This document shows positions 8,842-15,712 of a DNA stretch of 15,712 nt, one piece after another. The stretch is from Coemansia sp. RSA 1804 (Eukaryota; Kickxellomycota; Kickxellomycetes; Kickxellales; Kickxellaceae): assembly GCA_027578815.1 (NCBI GenBank), contig JANBTH010000513.1:1-15712 (forward strand). Reading direction: 5' to 3'. The translations under genes were made by a program, and so were the position numbers. The notes beneath the pieces were generated by a model. The model did no database searches. It was not told the DNA's origin and saw only the letters and a list, made by a program, of their open reading frames with translations. The stretch's first letter is position 1, and the number at the start of each line of letters is the position of its first letter.

Positions 8842-9008
8842 TGCTAAAAGAAAGAGTATATGAAAAAAGAAAGAAGGTGCTAGTCAATACATAAAATACT
8901 TGTAAAAAAAAGTTGTAAAGAGCAAGCAAACAGAAAAAAAGCACCCGGCATCAATCTTTTCTTTAGCCTAGGCAATTGTTGTAAAGCGGAAGAGGGGAGA
9001 AATTATTC

Positions 9009-9260
9009 TTATTTTTTATTTGTGAGATCTGGTGCGATTAGGGTTGGCCGTTTTTCATCAGTAAGCTGTGCCTTGTAGAAAACACTTTGTTTGTCGCCAT
9101 CGCCTTGCACAGGGAGGCATGGAAGGCACAGCTGCGTTCTGTCTACCAGAACCATTCTCAAATTCCTTCTATCGCTTGGAGCTGGGTCTTTCTTCTCCAC
9201 ATCTGATTCACCGAAACAGGAAATTGCGCCCAAACACCCGCCATAACCGGAGCAAGCCAT
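9009..9260 (-). CDS. Possible small cysteine-containing protein, unrecognised
   Basis: An ATG frame of 83 codons lies in the VTC divergent region. The N-terminus is Gly/Cys-rich (MACSGYGGCLGAISCFGE), the middle is charged, a CLPC pair occurs at residues 45-48, and the tail is polar. The stop overlaps an A-rich AAATAAAAAATAA string that could serve in polyadenylation. A stop in frame lies upstream, so the ATG at 9260 is the only start unless an exon is spliced on. I recognise no family; it may be a chance frame. A second ATG frame of 75 codons, 9362-9589 on the same strand, is even less certain. Confidence 0.25.
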   Translation of the reverse strand: MACSGYGGCLGAISCFGESDVEKKDPAPSDRRNLRMVLVDRTQLCLPCLPVQGDGDKQSVFYKAQLTDEKRPTLIAPDLTNKK

Positions 9261-10985
9261 GTAAATCTCTTCCCCGATGCATCCAGCAATACGTTGCGCC
9301 TCCTTGAAAGATCAGGAACCAATGAGCAGCTCTTTCCGCAACTCGTGGTGTCAGTTACAGGCTATCCGCAATCGGACGCTGCTTGATGCAAGGGCGATTT
9401 ATCAACATATATACGTGTGAAACTCGCCTGCTGGCTGCAAGCACTCTTAATTGAGAGCCCAGTTTCGCTGGACCGTTTCCGTTTTTGCATTGCTTGCAAC
9501 AAGTTTGGGTTTATCATTGTGCATGCGCGGCTCGGGTAGATCGATCGACCTTTAAAATTCATGCCATTTGCAGCACGTCGTCCTAACATTCAATACCGAG
9601 GAATCTTGGCAGACTAGTTTTTTTTTTGCCTTTTATTAATTGCTCGCTTTTTTTGGTTTGGGATTTCAACCACTTTGAGCACAGTTTCCGGACATAGCCG
9701 CTGTACAAGGAAGCATCCTTTTCAGCATTGCTGGCTAGCCAGACCTTTGTTCATTCTGATATAAAGAAAGGGGGGAAACCAACCTTTGTATAACAAAACT
9801 CGTGGCCGTCCACTATTTCTCTTGAGCCTGGCCACGCAAACCCGCATAGCTCTCTCCTTTTCCCTTCTTTGACAAATCTATACTACAGGTAGGTAGGTTC
9901 TAATCGATTTTGCTTTTATTGTCTCTGTTGTGTATGTGCGTTGGCTGCATAAATCAGCCCTTGTTCCTTGTTGTCTGCTGTTCTGTGGCTCTGTTCCAGA
10001 CATCCATGATATTCCTTCTCATGTGCCAAGATGCCTCCCTCTTTCACCCGTGTCCAAACTCTAGCTACCAACTGCTTCTGTGCTAGAGCAGCATCCGATA
10101 TATGTTTTCCTTGCTATTAACTGCACCCGCGTCAGCATTAGCACCTAGGCCGCCTAGCACTGCAAGTGCATATAATTAGCGTGAAACAATCCTTGGCAGC
10201 GGTATCATGAGCGGATAGAAGGGCTTATAGATCATACGGGGAGGACGTGTGGTTTGATGGCGATAGCACAGCAGTAGAATAGAAAAACCCTTGTGGTCAC
10301 ACCTTCTCAATAACAAGCCCATCCAAATAAAAAGGTGGCTGTTTCTGACCCTGGGTCTACTCTACGTCTTTATCAACCACGCTCCTAATTTGCAATTGTA
10401 GCGAAATAGCGTGGGGATTCGGCAGAGAAAGCTAAGCAAAAGGACTCCCCCATTCTATTTCGAATTTCGTCAGTGCCACCTTTTTCCATGGCACTCAGCT
10501 AATGATGGATCCCTGCTGACGCTGCCTATCTTCTTTTTTTGTTCCTTGGATAAAGGGAAATCCAGCAGCTAATGTTGTCACAGCAAGCAGTTCTTGGGCG
10601 CATCGGTTGCTTTCACATAAAGTACACATACTGGCGGCGAAATGAAATGAAATGAAAGAAGGAAGCGCACACAGACACATACAGACATAGCGTATGATAT
10701 GATTTCGCATGCGGTGCATTGTTCTATTGCGGCAGCAGAATTTATACCATCGCATGCATTGTCTAGAGCTTCTTCTCGTCCCTTCTTTTCCCGTCTCAAA
10801 TCACAATCCTCTTTTCTGTTTGGCTCTGTTTCCACCAAAACCTTGCTTTTTCTCTCTCCCCCAACCCAGCTGAAATGAAAAAAGGCCACCAACCGCATTG
10901 ATGATGATGATGATGCATGCTCTTTTTTTCCCACTCGATCTGCTTCTGCCAATGCCTGTCTGTACATAGCGCAGAAGCGATTTTC

Positions 10986-10994
10986 TATATAAAG
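10986..10994 (+). promoter_or_regulatory. TATA box of VTC4
   Basis: A consensus TATATAAAG lies 255 nt before the VTC4 ATG, followed by a GC-rich stretch and then a pyrimidine-rich region. It would imply a 5' UTR of roughly 220 nt or a short leader intron. Confidence 0.5.
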
Positions 10995-11248
10995 GCGGGC
11001 CTGCCGGCTCTTGGGTTTGGTCCACAAACATTGTCATAGCGTCTTCCAAGCTGATCCCTTTTGTTCTTTTGCGCCAGCCATCAGACCATCATCACAACAC
11101 ACCCACTACATTGTACTCTGCCCCTCCTTACTAATAAAAAGTATCTTTTAAAGGCCTTTTTTCCCATCGCTCTTCCGTTTATATATTATAGTACATTAGC
11201 TACCTTATTCTTATTCTTACTCTTATTCTGAAAAGGGGACAAGTAGCC

Positions 11249-13468
11249 ATGAAGTTTGGCCAACAGCTCCGCGATGCGCTCTTTCCAGACTGGAAGTTTT
11301 ACTATGTCGACTACTCGGGCCTCAAGCATTTTATGTATGATGGTGTTGAAAAGGGCTACACTGCTGACGACGAATCCGAGTTTGTGAAGCTTTTGGATGG
11401 GGAGCTCGACAAGGTCAACAACTTCCAACAGACAAAAAGCGCCGAGATGAAGCGACGCATAGAATACTGCGAAAAGCAGGTTGGGCTTATCACTGCCAAC
11501 AAGGCAACGGACAATGCAAAGCGCGAGCAGCTCAAGGTGATTGAGCGGGAGATCGATTCCGTCATTGGCGAGGTGTACGAGCTGGCAAAGTTCACTCGCC
11601 TCAACTTTACCGCGTTTATAAAGATTGTCAAAAAGCATGACAAAAACGCGCCCTTTGTGTTGAAGCACGTGTTCAACCAGCACCTAAACAGCAGGCCCTT
11701 CTTCAAGGAGAACTTTGATGAGCTCTTGCTGGAGCTGTCGCGTCTGTACAACATTGTGCGTAACGGCGGAGTTGACATTGACCAGGGAAAGGATCCGCAG
11801 TCTGGAAATGGCCAGAACTTTGTTCGCCAGACCACAAAGTACTGGGTTCATCCGGAGAACGTTATGGAGCTCAAGCTCTACATTCTAAAGTACCTGCCCG
11901 TCCTTATCTACCGCACCAAAGGCTCGGACAAGCCGCCCAATCCCGCAATCACCAGTATATACTTTGATAACGAAAAGCTTGATCTGTACGAGGGCCGCAT
12001 AGAAAAGAGCGAGGGAGCCGAAGCCATCCGCCTGCGCTGGTACGGCGATATGGACAACAATGACATTTTTGTCGAACGCAAGACCCATCATGAGGACTGG
12101 ACCGGCGAAAAGAGCGTCAAGGAGCGATTTTCGATTAAAGAGAAGCACGTGAACGACTATCTTGCGGGCAAGTACACACTTGATTCGAAAATTGAGCGTC
12201 TGCGTGAGGAAGGAAAGAAGAGCGAGGAGGATCTCAGGGAGATGGAGGCGCTTGCTAATGGGGTTCTGGATAGTGTGCGTACAAAACACCTGGAGCCAGT
12301 GGTAAGGTCCTTTTACAATCGCACCGCCTTTCAGATCCCTGGCGATGCTCGTGTCCGCATCTCTCTGGATACAGAGCTGACTATGGTGCGCGAGGACTCG
12401 TTTGATGGCAAGCAGCGCGCAGGTGAGAACTGGCGTCGAACAGACATTGGGATTGACTATCCATTTCCACAGCTTCCTGAAAAAGATGTGTGCCGCTTTC
12501 CATACGCAATTCTGGAGGTCAAGCTGCAAACCCAGTCTGGCGTAGAACCTCCTCAGTGGGTTGTTGATCTGATAGACAGCCATCTTGTGGAGGCAGTCCC
12601 AAAGTTCAGCAAGTTTATTCATGGCACGTCTGTGCTCCTGGAAGACCGCGTGGATGTGTTTCCATTCTGGTTTTCACAGATGGATCGTGACATCCGTAAG
12701 CCGTCTGCAAAGTCGGTTGGAATCTCCCGGTCGTCGAGTCCTCGAGGAAGTTTCATCGATATTGATAATATGGTGCGTCAACGCAGTGGTGGACGTGCTA
12801 TGAGCGCCTCGAACTCACAGAATAGTGATACGTTTGAGAACGACATTGAGGTTGTTGTTGAGGAAGAGCCGGGAGAGCATTCAAGCCATAACGAGGGCAC
12901 CTCTGCTGCTACGCAGTATTCGCATAATTATGAAGGACATGCAGACAGGGCTGCGGATGAAGGTACCTCTCTTCTTCGAGGCACTCAATACTCTCAAGGG
13001 AAGGGAAAGAAGTCGCAATCGTGGTTGCAGACCTTTAACCCCTTTAGACGATCTGAAGAAAGCATTCTTGCCAGCCAGGTAACACTGACCAGCAATATGC
13101 CATGCGCCTCACGCGAAAACAGCCAGATCAAGCGCATAGCCGTGCCAGTGCGTGTGGAGCCTAAAGTATTCTTTGCCAACGAGCGAACGTTTCTGTCATG
13201 GCTCAACTTTGCGATAGTGCTCGGGTCGCTGGCACTCGGCCTGCTCAACTTTGGCGACCGCACAGGCAAGATCGCTGGCGCGGCATTCACTGTGGTTGCG
13301 ATGTTTGTTATGGTGTATGCGCTGATGCTGTTCCAGTGGCGTGCTGAGCGCATCCGTCGCCGTGAAGCTGGTCCTTACGACGATCGTGTTGGACCGACTG
13401 TTCTTGTTGTTGTGCTAATCAGTGCGGTTGTGCTTAACTTTTATTTAAAATTAAGTGCGGGGCTTTGA
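11249..13468 (+). CDS. VTC4: Vacuolar transporter chaperone 4 (Vtc4), polyphosphate polymerase
   Basis: Vtc4 is the catalytic subunit that makes polyphosphate from ATP at the vacuolar membrane. This 739-residue single exon opens with MKFGQQLRDALFPDWKFYYV, the start of the SPX domain (1 to about 165), which senses inositol pyrophosphates; Tyr22, Lys26 and the lysines at 125, 128, 129 and 132 keep the basic pocket. The polymerase domain covers about 190-480, opening with NFVRQTTKYWVHPENV. From a remembered alignment, yeast catalytic residues K200, R264, R266, K294, E426 and K458 map at a constant offset of three to K197, R261, R263, K291, E423 and K455, all present. A variable Ser/acidic linker (about 485-625) leads to the VTC1-type membrane domain (630-736), with helices near 648-666, 673-695 and 716-733. 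The start fits the family exactly. The DNA of the membrane domain is shared with VTC1. Confidence 0.97.
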   Translation: MKFGQQLRDALFPDWKFYYVDYSGLKHFMYDGVEKGYTADDESEFVKLLDGELDKVNNFQQTKSAEMKRRIEYCEKQVGLITANKATDNAKREQLKVIEREIDSVIGEVYELAKFTRLNFTAFIKIVKKHDKNAPFVLKHVFNQHLNSRPFFKENFDELLLELSRLYNIVRNGGVDIDQGKDPQSGNGQNFVRQTTKYWVHPENVMELKLYILKYLPVLIYRTKGSDKPPNPAITSIYFDNEKLDLYEGRIEKSEGAEAIRLRWYGDMDNNDIFVERKTHHEDWTGEKSVKERFSIKEKHVNDYLAGKYTLDSKIERLREEGKKSEEDLREMEALANGVLDSVRTKHLEPVVRSFYNRTAFQIPGDARVRISLDTELTMVREDSFDGKQRAGENWRRTDIGIDYPFPQLPEKDVCRFPYAILEVKLQTQSGVEPPQWVVDLIDSHLVEAVPKFSKFIHGTSVLLEDRVDVFPFWFSQMDRDIRKPSAKSVGISRSSSPRGSFIDIDNMVRQRSGGRAMSASNSQNSDTFENDIEVVVEEEPGEHSSHNEGTSAATQYSHNYEGHADRAADEGTSLLRGTQYSQGKGKKSQSWLQTFNPFRRSEESILASQVTLTSNMPCASRENSQIKRIAVPVRVEPKVFFANERTFLSWLNFAIVLGSLALGLLNFGDRTGKIAGAAFTVVAMFVMVYALMLFQWRAERIRRREAGPYDDRVGPTVLVVVLISAVVLNFYLKLSAGL
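13133..13358 (+). repeat. Inverted-repeat arm 2: tract shared with VTC1 (likely gene conversion)
   Basis: This segment equals the reverse complement of 7394-7619 except at 13153. It encodes the first two membrane helices of the Vtc4 tail, from the IAVPV codons to RIR. Codons after 13358 differ from VTC1 at many third positions (for example GGACCG against GGCCCC in the GPT motif), so the tract end is sharp. Confidence 0.95.
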
Positions 13469-15015
13469 TTTGTATTTGCATGTAACGATTATTTCATTTC
13501 AATTTCTCTTCCTTTTTTGTTCTTGTATGCACACCACATCATATAATCGATTAGCAAACAGTATGCGATTAGCAGCAGAAATGTCTAGTTTAAAGTTCGT
13601 TTGTCGATTGGCGGTTGTAAACTACCGTGGTTAATATTTTTTTTATCGATATTGGGATTAGAAGGGTTGCGTAACATGTTAAGGCTATTTTCTAGAGCGT
13701 TTGCATCTTTATCAACAGTCCGAAGAGCTACATACCAACTATTACTAGATACAAGAGCACTAGTAACATACATCCTAGCAACACGCCAACAACGCTTGTG
13801 ATCAACACAGAGTTAGAAGCCAAAGCATAAACAGCCTCCATTCCGATGAGAAAAGTAAAGAAATATGTTAGTCTGGAATTCGTAAAGTGATTCAGGGAGG
13901 CATGGGAATAAGCGCGGATTCTGTTAAACTCGAGAAATAACAACGCGTATTTATCTGCGCATCTCGGGTATTATGAAAGTGAGTATGGAACGAGAGAAAA
14001 ATTATGCTATTATAATGTGGAGACACAGCTTTTTTACGCTTGTGGATTAGTGCGTATATTTTGGCATGCACACCAATGCGTATTTGCAAATACACGCCAC
14101 CGCTTGCAAGAATCATTCCATTGAATAAAATACAGTTCAAGCCTTGCTTGTGGCTAGAGAAAGCCAAGTGTGCTGCATGTTTCAAACAAGATAAAGTGAA
14201 AAAGAACAGCCCAGAAAAGGCTACACTGTACAAACGTGTTTACACATGAGGATATGTTGTAAAAAAGTGTTAAGATGCAAAAAACGCATAATTAATATTT
14301 TATATTGTAAATAAAACAACTCACTAAGACTACAGACCATTACATGTATCAGTTTCATCTAGAGACTTACTTTTAGTGTATAAACATCACCCGTTTGTGC
14401 CCTTATTAAACCGCTATATATTCACTAAAAAGATCAATGAGTGGCGATTTACAGTAGCTAATACTCATTAAACAACCTTTAAATGTTATCAACATCAGTG
14501 ACGATGAACATATAAAATTTTGTAAGATATTTGTTGGAATTAGCACGGTGAACATTAATATAAAGCTATCACAGAATTCTAACGGATTGTCTGTTAAATT
14601 CCACTAGTAGTTGTATTCTGTTAGCCAAGACTATTGAGACAATCTGGCACTGTTTCATTCTCACGCAAACCGTACACATAAACTTTAAAGAGGAAGTGAG
14701 ATATGTCTGCTTTGTTTGTAACAAACAAAGTACTTACAATATCATATACCTTAGACAATGTACGGTTGAAAAGTGTCTAAAGATCAATAGTTTGTTTTTC
14801 AATATGCATTCCAGAGTTGGTTGCTTTTAGCCATGTTTAATAGAAGTCAATATATTTATTTAGTTAATACAACCATGCAAAGACAAGGCAAAGAAAACAA
14901 AAGAAGCAAGGCCAGCCGCACTGCTAATGTGCGATGAGGTTGGCCCGATCTCTTAATGCCATCGTCCTGTGGGTTCAGATTTTTTGCAGAGCATAATGCT
15001 GCTGCTGCGCTAAAG
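13469..15015. other. AT-rich intergenic region between VTC4 and the coiled-coil gene
   Basis: Both flanking genes end here, so the region should carry two 3' ends. It is visibly AT-richer than the rest of the window. I found no tRNA, no terminal repeats of a transposon and no recognised protein. Frames of 60-110 codons occur on both strands but most begin with TTG or overlap each other. Two items stand out: a hydrophobic minus-strand frame at 13728-13841 that ends at a GTATGT donor-like site, and a palindrome at 14710-14730. Confidence 0.4.
14710..14730. repeat. Perfect palindrome, two 10-nt arms around one base
   Basis: CTTTGTTTGT and ACAAACAAAG are exact reverse complements around a single A. 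It could be a binding site for a dimeric protein or a chance feature of AT-rich DNA. The neighbouring bases do not extend the arms. Confidence 0.7.
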
Positions 15016-15712
15016 CTAGTGGTGGTGGAAGTGTGACATCGCCCTCGCTGCTGCTTTTCTGATGGCCTTTGCAGCCTTCGCAGCCGTGGCCCTAGTTTTT
15101 GCCGGTGCAGCCTTTGTCGCCGCCTTGCCTGTGTATGTTTCAACTCCTGGGCAGACCAGCGTGTCCCCCGTGTAGTATATGGGGAACACCGGCTGTGGTG
15201 GTGTTGGCGGTGGCGTTAGAGGAGCAACCATGGTCTCCAGCTGCAGAGCTTCAGGGTGCTCCAGTCCTGGATAGAAGAAGCCCTTGGACTTGCCACTCTC
15301 TGATGGCGTGGCCAAACCCGATCTCTCGTCGTCGAGATTGCTCTGCCTGCGCATTTGATCGCAGGCCAACTCCGCCATAGTCGGTGCAACAATTGCCTCG
15401 TGCACACCAGAGCGCAGTGTGTCTTTTGGGATTTGATTGCCTTGATTGCAGGTTTGCTCCAGCTTCTCGGCGAGCACGTAAACCTGCCTCTCTAGCACCG
15501 TTATCCGCTGCCGGGAATCGTCACAATCGAACCTCAGCTCCGCTATCTCTGTGCTCCGAGGATCCCCGTCTTCCATGCCATTATCGCTCTCGAGGTCGAC
15601 AGAGCTGGCAGGCGTAGGTGTAGGACAGGCGAGCACACGGATCTCGTTGTAAGCGTTGTCAAGCTGGCAAGTCAGCGACTCGCACTTGTCTTTGAGGCCC
15701 TCATTTTCCTCA
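15016..15712 (-). CDS. Coiled-coil protein with Ala/Lys-rich tail, C-terminal part (runs off right edge)
   Basis: The frame is open from the right edge to a TAG at 15016, giving about 231 residues of the C-terminus; the start lies beyond the window. It begins inside a charged coiled coil (ENEGLKDKCESL), then a Pro/Ser/acidic linker, then a second heptad-like segment (IAELRFDCDDSRQRITVLER onwards, about 35 residues). A Pro-rich stretch (PLTPPPTPPQPVFP) follows. The end is Ala/Lys/Arg-rich, resembling a histone H1 tail (KAATKAAPAKTRATAAKAAK), and finishes in HFHHH. I do not recognise the family. The basic tail suggests binding to nucleic acid or to an acidic partner such as polyphosphate, but that is speculation. 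Confidence 0.7.
   Translation of the reverse strand, partial: EENEGLKDKCESLTCQLDNAYNEIRVLACPTPTPASSVDLESDNGMEDGDPRSTEIAELRFDCDDSRQRITVLERQVYVLAEKLEQTCNQGNQIPKDTLRSGVHEAIVAPTMAELACDQMRRQSNLDDERSGLATPSESGKSKGFFYPGLEHPEALQLETMVAPLTPPPTPPQPVFPIYYTGDTLVCPGVETYTGKAATKAAPAKTRATAAKAAKAIRKAAARAMSHFHHH

Larger units (their letters stand above)
8842..11248. promoter_or_regulatory. 2.4 kb divergent region between the Vtc1-like gene and VTC4
   Basis: The flanking genes point away from each other, so both promoters must lie here. The region is long for this window. It holds no RNA gene I can recognise. Near 9009-9600 two small minus-strand ATG frames of 83 and 75 codons lie in tandem. A pyrimidine-rich plus strand (about 9840-9980 and 10770-10870) and a TATA box at 10986 belong to the VTC4 side. 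A hydrophobic frame near 10330-10400 ends at a TAG but has no ATG. A GGTGG-type or E-box Pho4 site (CACGTG) was not seen in this stretch. Confidence 0.4.

Noticed and set aside
10330..10402. Hydrophobic frame (KRWLFLTLGLLYVFI) resembling a signal anchor in the VTC divergent region
   Set aside because: It has no ATG, is bounded by stops on both sides and has no convincing splice sites.
11885..12622. Minus-strand frame of 245 codons opposite VTC4
   Set aside because: Its length follows from the biased codon use of VTC4 on the other strand; no domain is recognised and Vtc4 is certain.
14856..15143. Basic 95-codon minus-strand frame at the end of the coiled-coil gene
   Set aside because: It is an alternative frame of the Ala/Lys-rich coding tail plus 3' sequence.

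Overview
The window looks like nuclear DNA of a fungus, probably an early-diverging lineage such as Kickxellomycotina; the lineage is an inference, not a measurement. Reasons: short spliceosomal introns with GTAAG-type donors, long intergenic regions with TATA-like boxes, a mitochondrial-type GatB with an Arg-rich leader, a Bfr2/AATF ribosome-biogenesis protein, a RABL3-like GTPase (a family I do not expect in yeasts), and above all several members of the VTC polyphosphate polymerase family, which is typical of fungal vacuoles.

Layout. Left edge: the 5' half of a Bfr2/AATF gene on the minus strand, with two introns that can be reconstructed. It is divergent from an intronless gatB (plus, 1308-2918). 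Convergent to gatB is a RABL3-like small GTPase gene with a degenerate nucleotide pocket (minus, 3093-3683). Then follows a polyphosphate block of about 9.5 kb: an SPX/VTC-like pseudo-polymerase (minus, two exons, 3981-6334), a Vtc1 (minus, 7287-7733), a second divergent Vtc1-like protein (minus, 8395-8841), a 2.4 kb intergenic region, and the catalytic Vtc4 (plus, 11249-13468). After Vtc4 comes about 1.5 kb of visibly AT-richer DNA without a confident gene. The right edge holds the 3' end of a minus-strand coiled-coil protein with an Ala/Lys-rich tail.

How it fits together. In yeast the VTC complex (Vtc1, Vtc4, Vtc2 or Vtc3, plus Vtc5) makes polyphosphate from ATP and passes it into the vacuole; to my knowledge the yeast genes are dispersed. 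Here a catalytic subunit, two small membrane subunits and a probable accessory subunit sit next to one another. The Vtc1 and Vtc4 genes also share 226 bp that are identical at 225 positions, in inverted orientation. Sequence on both sides has diverged, so this looks like recent gene conversion confined to the membrane domain. These two facts, the cluster and the conversion tract, are the main discoveries in the window.
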